Shown here: piece by piece, positions 14,161 to 25,977 of the stretch | Numbering within the stretch: the stretch's first letter is position 1 | How the letters are laid out: the number at the start of each line of letters is the position of its first letter | From: Latrodectus hesperus | Taxonomy: Eukaryota; Arthropoda; Arachnida; Araneae; Theridiidae | Direction: 5' to 3' | DNA: 64,000 nucleotides | Assembly (NCBI GenBank): GCA_037975125.1 | Contig: CM075853.1 | Coordinates: 27,471,663-27,535,662 of the forward strand | Made by a program: the position numbers and the translations under genes | The notes under the pieces: model-generated | Database searches by the model: none | What the model was told of the DNA's origin: nothing | The model's input: only the letters and a program-made list of their open reading frames with translations

Positions 14161-15476
14161 ATACCGAAAAACAAATGCATGTTCCAAAAAACTGGAGACA
14201 ACATACATAAAATACTTTCATTAGCCCTAACTGAAACACAATGGAATTGAATCCATCCTTGAGCCCTTGAGATTTAGATTCCCCATTTTAAAATCTTCAC
14301 CTTGGATTCACTTGATAAGAAAGTACATTTAGATGACACGAAATCATATCTCAGAAATACAAAATTCCAATCTAAGCAACTGAAAACAAAAGAAAAAGAA
14401 AATATTGATATTGAGGTGCTCAAAGACAGGAAAACAATATATTTTACCCTCCGCTCTGTGCAAAGATAACTAAAAATGAAAACATATTCGCCCGGGAGTT
14501 TCGTTTAGAACTGCTGTATGCAACATTCTAATCTATTGCCTCTAAGCCTTCTTCAGAAATTCATTTACAGAAGTATTACATACATTCCCCAAGAAAATGG
14601 TGCCGTAAACAATTTCGTGTATCTAACAGGTAAAAAAAGAAAGGAGATACTAAAAAGAAGGAAAAAAAAGAGTAAGAAAACGAATGTATCGAGAAATATT
14701 TCGTTGCGCCTAATCCAACATCTAGTTTAATTTGAAAACAAATGAATATCTAATCTAAAAGTGAAATGAAATTTCCCCTATCCTTAATCCTACCGTGATC
14801 CTGTTATTACATACGGGTCTATTTCCCGATACATCTTTTTTATGTAACTAGAACTATATTTTCTGTTTTAAATAAAGGAAAGCTGAGTTGAGATGTATTC
14901 TTGATCGAGTTATTTATTATTATTACTTGCCAGAAGTGCTTTTTTAACTGCTCATGTACTCCACTTAAATATATTTAAAACTTTTTGCCGGTGTTTTAGT
15001 GCTACCCATTATGATTCAGTATTCTATATTTTTGTATAAAATATTATTTAATCATTTATAATATATATATATTATATTATTAATAATATATAGAGTGTAT
15101 GAATATTTTAGATATTGATTAAACTATGATGAATATCTGAAAAATTATTTGATTTATAATCGTCGATACATAAATATTTCCTATAAATTCATTAACTATA
15201 TTCGAAAATTTGTTGTTTGTTTGAGAGTGAATCTATTATTTCTAGATTATTACATCCTACTTTTTAAACACCCAAGCCATGAAGGTCATTCCGTTAAGCC
15301 CAACTAAACCTAACAGGTGTTCCTCGGAGAAAACTCAGATTTCTACCATTCTAGTCTAGGGTACTCCAGGTCTTTTGCAGAGTACAGATGCTCTAACTCT
15401 TTCCCTTTATGTTTATGGACTTGTAGAGTTGGTCTAGTATTGAAACTATGCCATCTGGGATTAGCAACATCAACAC

Positions 15477-15540
15477 TTTTTAAACCATTAATGATTATAA
15501 TTTGTACTATTTTTAAACCATTAATGATTATATTTTGTGT
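15477..15540. repeat. Two-copy direct repeat (~32 bp)
   Basis: The segment tttaaaccattaatgattat occurs twice in tandem, followed in each copy by a similar aatttgtac/attttgtg tail. Confidence 0.85.
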
Positions 15541-15646
15541 CAAAAAATATTTTTTAATTTTTTAAATGCACTTGTGCTAGTATTAGCCTCAATATGCATC
15601 TTTCAGTCAAGAAAAATGCCTAAATAGATCATAAAAATGACATTTT

Positions 15647-15786
<140 letters not shown>

Positions 15787-17619
15787 TTTTCTACATTATG
15801 TGTTCATTATTTTAAATAACTATACTTAATTTTTTTTTCAACATGTTGCCAAAACAATTTATGTTTTTAATAATCATTAGTGATTTTTTTAATTTTAAAT
15901 TAAAAGCATTATTGTATTAATTTACTGAATTCTAAAAACATAAATTTATATGACATTTTTTTAAATAAAGTTTTATGAAAATATCTAACCTATAGCCATT
16001 GAAAATTCACAAATATAGTCTTTAAAAATTCACAATTATTCTTAGATAAAATAGTTTCACTGATAAATGTCGAAAATTACAGTTAAAATACTAAATTGCT
16101 ATTCAAATCAAGTTGATGAGTTATTATTTAAATCTAGATTACTCATATTTAAAATCCGTAAGTCACGCGTAATCACAAGTTCCACACAAATTATATTTAC
16201 CATTTTTTGACTTTAAGCATATACGAAATTTATAAATATTTTAAAAATAAAAATTCACTGAACCTCATTTAAAGTATCGATAACAAACAAATAATATTAT
16301 GAAACTGATTTAAAATATGAATTACTTTTGCACCAAACAATGAAAACAGAAAGATATTTCATATAATCTGAGATTATCCATTCGCAAGAAAATTTAACTT
16401 TGATATATCGAATGAATTAAAAAGAGAATTTTTTTAAGTATGAAGAATATGTGTAGTAAAAATTTAGCCTCCTTAGAAAATATCTAGCACAATTCTTGGA
16501 TTTTAGGCTAGAGTTCATATCCAGGTTTCCATTTCTAAGTTACTTATATTCGTTTTAATTTTACATAATGTACATACATAATATACAATTTTACATAATT
16601 TGAAAATGTACAATAATTTTTAATAAAGGCGACATAAATATCGATTTTACCATGAACTACTTTTCATTATTCATAAATTTTAGATGAAGTAAGTCAGTAA
16701 AATGTTCACATTTTCTTATTAATAGTTAAAATTGTAGAACTTACTGATTTAAATTTCGTATTGATTTTAAAGTTAGTTTTCATTAAACTTATCCCTTTTG
16801 TTTGAATTTACTTACATAAAATGTTTGAGGATATTTATTAAGCAAAATTGAACTAAATTAAACAGTCACACCTAATTCAAAATAACTGAGAACTCACAAT
16901 ATCTTAAACAATTAAATATAATTTTTTTAGCTTCCATATGCTGAGCAGGCTAAATTCTAATCAATTTATATGAAATAGATTATAATAAATTTAATTTACA
17001 AAATATGCAATGGACTTGAGACGACAATCAAAAAAACAATAAAATTTCCAAAGCAAGAAAAATAATACATTAATATATGAAAAAGAGGGGCAAATGAAGG
17101 TGAATAAGTATCATAGAAAGTGTTAGGAAAATTTAGTTTACGTATTCAAATAGTTATAAGAAATGATCTGCTAATAAAATGAAACTTCGATGCAAAATAA
17201 CTGATTAAAATGAAGTTATCAAACTTTATTAAATTACTCGATTAATAACTAAGCAAAAATAAAAATTTAAAAATAAACAGCAGTTTTTATAAGTTCTGTA
17301 AATAATAGCTGTAATGAAATTCTTTATTTCAATTATTAAAATTAGTTTTAGTTTTTGATAAGCCTATTTGAATTTTCGCGGAAACATATTCATGTTTTTT
17401 GAACTAAACAATACAGATAATTTTATTTAATGTAAAATTCGTGAATTCAAGCTATAACGTCATTTATTTAAAAATCTTAATTTTATAATCATTAATTAAA
17501 TTAATTTGCAGATGATGACAATTTGTAATGATTAATAACTTGATAAATTGCTATTTCAAGACCAAAATAATGATCTGGTTTTGATTTTTACATGGATTTT
17601 TATAAATCAAATTACTTAT

Positions 17620-18740
17620 ATTAAATTTGGATCTTGTACACGCTTACTTTAAGGCAGAAATCAAATCAAAATTCCACGCAGTTTTCCTCTGGCATCCAAC
17701 TGCATACGCTGAAGTTTCTCAGTTATCTCTTCACCTAAAACAATTCCCCGAATTCTTAATTAAATATAACGGGTGCATGTTTCCCTCGCAACGCGCCAGA
17801 CACAATTTAATTTTCATCCCCGAAATCACTCAAGTATCCTTATCAAATGAGGGAAACATTATGAAAAACATTTGCTTTCGCTTTTGGATAAAAACCTACG
17901 AACTGATAGTGATAAATAATTTTTACATCAAATCTGAGAGAGGTAACTATTCAGCGTTTATAGCTAATGTGTTAAATTTAGAATGCAATAGAATTAGACT
18001 TGTGATACCCGCAGATAAAATGGGGGGAAACTTTTTATAGAAGAAAATGTCGGAGATTAGGCCTAATAGAGTATTCGAAAGAAAGGAATCTATTAAATTA
18101 GGACAACAATTTACCTTCCCCTACTGTTTTGCGTACATAAAAAAATTCCTTTGAAACGTTAGAATAAAAGCTTTAATACTGTTTTTCTTTTAAGTTTTCC
18201 GAATCACGTGAATTTTCCTAACCGGCTCGTTATCTGGGTTTCGCCAAAATGACGCAATTCCAAGCGAGAGTTAAGCCTATTTTTACGAGGAGTTCTTATC
18301 TAAAACGCAGAAGAAAATTGAATTTCTTTTTACTTGCTTTTTTTACATTCCGGACATTGGGTATTAACTTTTTATCTTTGGAATAAACCATCAGTGATTC
18401 TCTCTGCTGTGTGTGGAATAGAATAGAAAATGATATCTTATTTCCTCTGTTTCGTTTCGAAAACAAATTTAGAGCTTAGGCTTAACATTTTTTTTGTGCA
18501 TCCTAAATTTGAAGGTAAACGAATCGACAAAACAGGAAAGCATAGATTCCTTCATAAATATTAAATGTCGTGATATGTTATCATACGCGTGTCTCTATCA
18601 TTTTTTAAACGTAATGATATTTTATGTTGCGATCATCAGGTTAAATTTTCTCTGGGATTTGGATTCCTATTCCAAAAGTATTTATTTTTGTTTTTACCGT
18701 TTGAAAATATGCATTTGCTATTTCATTGACATACAATAGA
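17620..18740. other. Less AT-rich intronic block, function unknown
   Basis: About 1.1 kb with noticeably higher base complexity than its surroundings. A 137-codon plus-strand frame (17627-18040) and an 81-codon frame (18494-18739) lie here, but both open with TTG rather than ATG and no domain is recognised. I do not call them genes. The block could be a conserved regulatory region or an old insertion. Confidence 0.35.
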
Positions 18741-20614
18741 AAATACATTTATTTAAACAAAGAACACTCAAAAATATCATTTATTTTTTTGACATTTTAT
18801 GTTAATAAATTAAATGTGGGGAGAAAAATTAATATTTATCAAATAACTCAGTTTAATCTTTAAATTTGTTATTAATTATTGAAAAGGAATTTTATAATTT
18901 TTCATTTCACTATGTCCTATGTATTTTGTATTGTAAATGTAATCAAAAGTGATTAAATTGCACCTTTTCTCAAAATTTTAGTATCAATTTTGGTATTATT
19001 TTACTTTGATATTTCATTAGTAAAACAGTAACTGAACTTTAGTGTCTTTTTATATAGTTCAGTAACATATTGTGGGATATTTTTAGCAGAATAAAAAATT
19101 CAATTTAAATTATCATGAATCTGATACTTTGAAATGATTATCAATTATCTGAAGAAACTGGGCCTTTCTATATCTAGAATACTAAGCTTTCCTTTATTTC
19201 AGGCATTTCAATAAGTAAGTTAAATTTGACAAAAAATAATATTAAGAGCAATAAATTTCTTTATTGAAAGCAGAGGCGAAAATATAACTTAATTTTTCTT
19301 AATATAGCCCAATAATAAATTTTATTTACCATACAATACTACAGAAATTTCAATTGCAATGATTTAAAAGTTTCTTTCACTCTCCTCTCTCTCTCTGTGC
19401 CAAATTAATACTACTTGCTTAAATCCATCATCAATTACAAAATGGTGAATAGTATAGGTGATTTTTGGAAATTGAGTACTTAAATATTATTAAAAAATGT
19501 TATCTTATAAAAACATTTATCTGATAAATCACCTATATATTTTTTTAAATATTCAAACAAATGTATCTGACAGAACGCTAAGATTGGTTTTTATAGGTAA
19601 GGAAGCTAAGTCTTATTAGAATTTCTTAAAGTTTATCTTTTGTAAACTACTTCATGTAGCTCATACAATAATATCAATCAATGCATGATATAACTTGACT
19701 CCATGTTTGACGTTATTGTACATCAATGGGATATTATCATGTAACTTGTAACGAAGACAATCTTTGATAGCCTTTATCAAATTCTGTTATTTTTGAGAAA
19801 TAAATCATATTTAATATTTTTTATTTCAATTTAGAGTATTGATACAGCTGATATATACCACTGCGAACCATTTTCTAAATGCATTTGTTAGTAAGACACA
19901 ACTGACCAGCTTTCTAATAACTCTTAACTACGTTCTTCAATTCAATAAAGTTAGTCACAGTTATATGCCATACAATACTATCTGGTATTAAATATAGATT
20001 TCATATTTCAATTCATTAAACTTATGTTTCAATTCGCTTTCATAAAGCAATAATGTTCAAAATAACTCTTGCGATCATGGATTGTGCACCAACGTTTATA
20101 TCCTGATTTAGATAACGGACTCATTTATTTCTATTATAACTCTATTTAGAGAATATTTGACAAAACAATAAACTTATAATACTAAATAAGCTATTTAATT
20201 AATCATATTTTAATAATTATAATGGAGAATTCCTTTCATTTTTCAAACTGATCATCTTCGGCTCAAAAACTCTGGCTCTTAAAACTTATTTCATTTCTAC
20301 ACTAACTTATATATGGCTATAAAGTTACTGCAATCAACTGTCCAAATCTTTTTGTTTTATATATCCTACCATTGGGGTTGAAGTTTTCAACTTTATTATC
20401 TTTTAACTAATTTTCTCTTTATGAATGCCGAAGCCAATTGGTTGGTTGGTTGGGTTTTGTGGCTCTAAGTCCAGAATAGGACAGATGGTGCCAACGATAT
20501 GATTTTATGTTATAATTTTTTAAAACACAAGCAACATTAAAAAACAAAATGTAGAAGCCAGAATTATAATTAGAAGTTTAATAATCCTAAGTATACGAAT
20601 AATTTTAACATAGA

Positions 20615-21225
20615 AATAAATAAATGCGGCTTCAGGTATTTGTCAAGTGTATAATGTTCATTCAGAAGCTGTAGAAGGTGATATCGCCAACATAGTCCAA
20701 TAAATAGCCAAAACTGCTACTAGTTTAACCCTAGAGTTAGCGGAAATGTCTAATACACTCATGAATAAAAAATCAAGCTGCGAAGCTTATACCTTTATGT
20801 GGATCCATTCCAAAACCATAAGCTTTTATCAGAGAGGAAAGTATTAGAAATTTCAGATTTCTACCAAAATGGTACAAAACTTTGCAGGACAAGAGGCATT
20901 GGCGAAGATTTTTATAAGAAAATCTGAATATTTATGTATAAAAGTTGAATTGGATTATCGAGGCGTTAGGAGAGCAAAATCAGTTTTGGATGTTTTTCTC
21001 AAAGAAAGGAATTTTAAAAATAGAAATAGCTCAGGAAAGAGGTATTATGATCCAGGAGGTAAAACTAGGATTGAAGGATTATTCTTGAAATTCTACGCAA
21101 GGCAATTATTCTATAGATACAATATGAGTTTGATAAAAAGTTTATTTATGCGCAAAAAATATATAAATTGGATAGGTTCTTCAGTTAAAAATTTCCAATT
21201 TAGAATAAGCTGGATCTACACTTAA
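20615..21225 (+). pseudogene. Unidentified decayed reading frame with two in-frame stops
   Basis: A single plus-strand frame runs for about 200 codons from 20615 to a TAA at 21223-21225, interrupted only by two stop codons (near 20702 and 20848). The last 118 codons are open from an ATG at 20869. The translation is mixed and non-repetitive, unlike the low-complexity frames elsewhere. It includes ELDYRGVRRAKSVLDVFLKE and RYYDPGGKTRIEGLFLKFYA. I recognise no family. Possible sources are a decayed transposon ORF, a processed pseudogene, or chance in a less AT-rich patch. No splice sites link it to the Ig gene, which is on the other strand. Confidence 0.4.
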
Positions 21226-22286
21226 GATATAAGATTTTAAGAATTTCGAAAATAAACTAAGTGTTTTGGACTGATTTTTGATTTAGAAAAATAAATCACA
21301 AATAAAAATATGCGAAAATTAATAAATAGTTTCTTTATATATGAAGAGCATTTTTCATTTTTTTATTATAGCAAGATATAAACTTTTAAAATGTATAGAA
21401 TAGTACATTTTTATGTGAAAAGAAACAAGTTAACTATCTTCAATAGTAAATAATGAAAATCTAAAATTCTTCAAATATTGCCACTAAAAGTAAAACAAAA
21501 ATCATTAAAAAAATGTCATACATTATTATTATTGAATTTGCCATTGATTACTGCTAATGAATTGCATATTCAATAATAGTAAAATGTTGTTAATATGATT
21601 TTAAAATTTTTGTAACTCAAAAAACTTGCATAGATATTAACGAATATGTATAAATATATATCTTCCTAATTCAATTCGAAATTGCCCAATAAATTTAGAT
21701 TTAAAAAATTTTCAGAGGCATTAATAAGATTTAAAAAATTACTGATAGTGGTAAAATGTATACATAAATTTAAATTAGATATATAATGCCTTTATCATAA
21801 AAAGATGAAAGTAAATTTTCTTTTATTTCAAAACTGAATGCATATCTGCAATGGCTTAACATTCAAGTTTTCCAATGATTATTTCATAGTATGTGCATGT
21901 GAAATGTAGATATAAATAGTGTTATTATTTTTCACCATGTTAGGTCAAAAACTCTTAATAAAATATATCTATTCATTTTAATTATTAAACGAAACCGAAT
22001 TCGCTAATCTTAAAATAAAATTGTTAATAATAATATAATATCCCTGATATGTTTTAATGAATAGATTATCATAAAATAGCATTTTGAACCAATAATACTG
22101 GTTTTTTGAAATAATACAGAAAAATGCTATTATTTATATATAAAAATGATTCTTTCTGTCTAGACTCCTAAAATTGCAACATATAAATGTGATACTATGC
22201 TAATATAATTTAAAGAAAAAAATATTGAATTAAAAAAAAAACATTTATTGGAAATTTTACATCTGCGCTCTTTGGTTTTTACTTAC

Positions 22287-22438
22287 CGTAAACATCAACA
22301 TATTCATAACCTTTTGGTCCAACGCCAACTTCATTTACAGCTGCGCAGGAGTAATTTCCTTTGCTTGTAACTCGATGAGGGTCGGTAGTATAATTCTCGC
22401 TAGATGTTGTCGCCAGCAATTCGCCATCTCTTTCCCAC
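22287..22438 (-). CDS. Ig-domain exon 3b (C-terminal half of domain 3)
   Basis: This 152-nt exon completes the domain begun at 25977. Acceptor cttttccaag precedes 22438 and donor GTAAGT lies at 22286-22281. It enters in phase 2 and leaves in phase 1. It opens with the Ig core Trp (RWERDGELL; W40 of the joined domain) and contains the G66-N-Y68-S-C70 motif, followed by AAVNEVGVGPKGYEY for strands F and G. Sequons are at N54 (NYT) and N67 (NYS). The joined domain is about 89 residues, a normal Ig length, and has all landmark residues only when the two exons are spliced. That supports both boundaries. It is followed by a 15.1-kb intron. Confidence 0.87.
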
Positions 22439-22929
22439 CTTGGAAAAGAGAAAAGAACATTTTATCAATATATTATCATACGATCTGGGAGAAAAATAGA
22501 GCATCTGTACCAAACAGGAAATAAATTCGTTGAAATAGAACACACATTTAATAGGATAAGTCAAATAGGACAAATGTATGCAAATCAAAAAACATTTCTT
22601 GCTAAGTAGCCTTGTGCAAAAAATAAATATTTACGAATGATGAAAAATGTCTCCTTATTACTTTCATGTAATGACTGCATTTTGATGAGGCCTGATAACA
22701 GTTTTAATCAGAAAATAAGAAACCATAATTAATGATTATGCTGACAATATTGATAAAATAATTACCTTTTTTAAATATTGACATCAAGTAGTATATAAAT
22801 TGTCTAGCATATAAAGCTTTTCACTATTCATAATTTGCTATTGCTCTATGATGGAGATGTTCTCTCATGGAAAAATTATTACCATTGTCTCCGATTCTGC
22901 ATTAATTGAGATAAATTTCCACTAACATC

Positions 22930-23260
22930 AAAGCACATTTTGACTGCCCTGCCATTTTAAGATCTCTGACTCAGCTAGTGGAGATCCCCTTCCCCTCGAC
23001 ATCGAAAAGAGTCTATACTCCGAAAACATCAAGGAGATAGCCAGCTGTGCTCTGCAAACTTGTGGTCATCCATAGTTCTTCCCATGGACAAGACACCAAT
23101 TAACCTACTCAATGATTTAAAAGGATAGAATGATAGAGGGCCAGAATCATATATGAAATGAAGTAGACCTTGAAAACTTCAAAGTCCCTATCAAAAAAGA
23201 GGCGTAAAATTTACAAAACAGATCTCTCTTATTGTTCAATAATGTCTCAAATCCAATAAA
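22930..23260. other. GC-richer intronic patch of unknown origin
   Basis: The patch contrasts with its AT-rich surroundings. One plus-strand frame begins with about 40 sense codons of mixed composition (including DPLPLDIEKSLYSENIKEIA) and then meets several stops. It may be a worn transposon or pseudogene fragment. No family was recognised. Confidence 0.3.
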
Positions 23261-23993
23261 AACCTTAAAGAACCATATTCTGTGTTACTGAATTTGTTCT
23301 TTTTTTCAACTATGCTAGTCATAGTTTGAATTTGCAAAATTGTAATCAGCAAAGGAATTTCCATAGTAGAATTTTATTATTTCGCATTAAAAATCGATAC
23401 ATTCAGAAGGTTTACACACAATAATATTCATAGGATTTAATATTCTTCATTTGACTTGATATAGAAATAAATTATTAGCTCAGGTTTAAACCTTCGTCAC
23501 TTGACAATGAATCAAAATTAAAAGAAATATGATAGGATGGTATTTATATTTTAACTAGATCTTAAATAATTCAGAAAATAATTCAGATATCTTAAATAAT
23601 TCAGAAATCATCTACATCATTGTTCATATAAGAATATATATTATATTGCCAATAAGTAAATACTTAACAATAAATTATTTATTTTATAATGTTTGAATTA
23701 ACGTCATTTTGTAGAATATCTTTCAAAACTAGTTTAAAAGGAACATTAACGGTTTGACTTGAGTGTAATACAGTTCAGAACATATTCAATTAAATGAATA
23801 TTAATTAAGAATTACTTTATTAAAAGTGATAACCATTTATAAAAATGATACTAACTTATTCATGGTAATTCGTTAATATAATTTCGCAAATATATTGGTG
23901 GGAAAATTTTAATTAATCTGCAAGCTTTCAACATTATTAATATTGTTTAAAGCATGAGGAAAATTATACTTGACTTCAAAAGACTCGTCTGAA

Positions 23994-24060
23994 GCCTATC
24001 TGAATGGTTAGCTCTATTGTCTTTAGTGGAGGAAGTGCTTGTTCTTTTTAATGATTAAAA
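23994..24060 (+). mobile_element. Possible degenerate tRNA-like SINE head
   Basis: The stretch gaatggttagctc...ggaggaagtgcttg resembles the tRNA-like head of the SINE at 13200-13475 (taatggtaagac...gagaagtgcttg), but no intact B box follows. It is a worn fragment at best. Confidence 0.3.
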
Positions 24061-24764
24061 ATCATATGGCCCACATATACTAGATATTTAAGCAAATTGG
24101 AGATTCCATTATAATTCTGGAGAATATTGTGGGATACAACTGCACAATTTTAATGCATCCGGCCTTAAAAGAGACAAATTATACAAAACAAAAATAAGCT
24201 AACAGAAACTATTTAATTAAATAAATTTTAATTAGTTAATAAAACAATTTGCAAAATATAATTCAGAATTATTAGGAATTCAATAAAGTCAAATATTAAA
24301 TTTAGTTAACGATAATAAGAAAACTGCTTCATAGTGATTCAACATTTGCCGATATTTTAATTGTATCCATATATAGTTTTGAACGCATAAGTTATTCAAA
24401 AGTATACCAACTAAATACTCTGTCATAAAAATTAGTGTTTTTTTAGATAAAAATTTCAACAGGTAAATGAGATTGAGCTTAAGATATCATACTGTATCTT
24501 TGAATAAATATAAATTTCAATCGCATTTAAACTGTTCTGATAATGCTGTCTTCACTATATATTATATTATTGTAAGTCTGCATAGATAAGATTTTTAAAA
24601 CATTTTAAATAAATGGAATTAGTATTTTCATATAGTGATTTCTAAAATTAGCATTTTTAGAAGTATCAAAGGGTTTAAATTTCTGTTTCCTTATATCTGC
24701 TTTATTAAAATGAATTATTTCTAAATAAAGTGAACAAAGTTTATTTTTTTCAAATGCTACTACA

Positions 24765-24925
<161 letters not shown>

Positions 24926-25203
24926 CAAAATATTTCAAAAAAATATCAATTTTTATTTGTTATATTCATTTTTATTTTGTTTCAAATCTTTCAAAGATAC
25001 ATTTATACGACATGTATATTTTTATAACACTTATTTAAGACTTTCAGACTTAATAGTACCATAAGACTTAATAAAGCATGAGTAGAAATAACATAAGCAT
25101 GAATTGAAAAAAATATAAGAATAAATGCAATAATTATACGCTTAGCAGTGCATTCAGTGCAAAAGCAGTTTAAATAGAATTACTAAAATTCATTAATAGT
25201 AGA

Positions 25204-25516
25204 TATTTTATAAAATTCATCAAATGCCAAATGAAGAATAATAAAGTAAAAGTAGGAAATATAGTAAACAGATGGAACATATATTCAATAGATAGTTCAA
25301 AATTTAAAAGAAACTTGGAATAAACGCCATTCTTTGTGTCAATAATATCAACACCCCCTGAAAAATCTGTCCATATTAGTATTTCATTTCATATTCCTTT
25401 TAGTCTGTTTCTTTAAAATTTTGAACTATCTATTGAAAATATATTCCATCTGCTTACTATATTTCGTAATATCACTTTATTATTCTTCATATGTCATTTG
25501 ATAAATTTTATTAAAA
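25204..25516. mobile_element. Foldback / MITE-like element with ~110-bp inverted arms
   Basis: The left arm (25204-25314) and right arm (25407-25516) are imperfect reverse complements along nearly their full length. They share gttctttaaattttgaactat-like starts, the core ttgaactatctattgaa, then tttattattcttcat and catttgat-aattttat near the outer ends. A 92-bp unrelated spacer separates them. The right end nearly touches the (AT)n array at 25524. No protein is encoded. It lies in the intron that splits Ig domain 3. No target-site duplication was confirmed. Confidence 0.85.
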
Positions 25517-25523
25517 AATTACG

Positions 25524-25737
<214 letters not shown>

Positions 25738-25862
25738 TTAATTTGCTTGTGCTTTTAAGAAATAAAAATTTTAAATCAAATTTTTACATAGAATGGAACT
25801 GAAATAGATTCTCAGTATATAAGTGTATTCTAATGTTCCAAAATATTCTGCATATAATCTAC

Positions 25863-25977
25863 CTGTAGACAGAAGCAGGGGGCAGCCCAGGGTCTTCCAC
25901 CTCACAGTGAAGGGTGGATGTTTCACCTTTAATCGCAGGGAAGTCAAGCTCCGTAAGTTCAGCTGGTCCAGGCAAAT
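25863..25977 (-). CDS. Ig-domain exon 3a (N-terminal half of domain 3)
   Basis: This 115-nt exon is too short to stand out as an open frame. It is defined by acceptor tcgtttttag just above 25977, donor GTAGAT starting at 25862, and continuity with the exon at 22438. It enters in phase 1 (a D-L-P-G-P linker) and leaves in phase 2. It carries strands A to B/C of an Ig domain, with the first Cys at C25 in STLHCEVEDPGLPPASVY. The last two bases, AG, complete an Arg codon with the first G of the next exon. That places the intron immediately before the core Trp. The donor GTAGAT is less canonical than the other donors in this gene. Confidence 0.85.

Noticed and set aside
17627..18040. 137-codon plus-strand frame
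   Set aside because: It starts with TTG, has no recognisable domain or splice context, and its length is near what chance allows in 64 kb over six frames.
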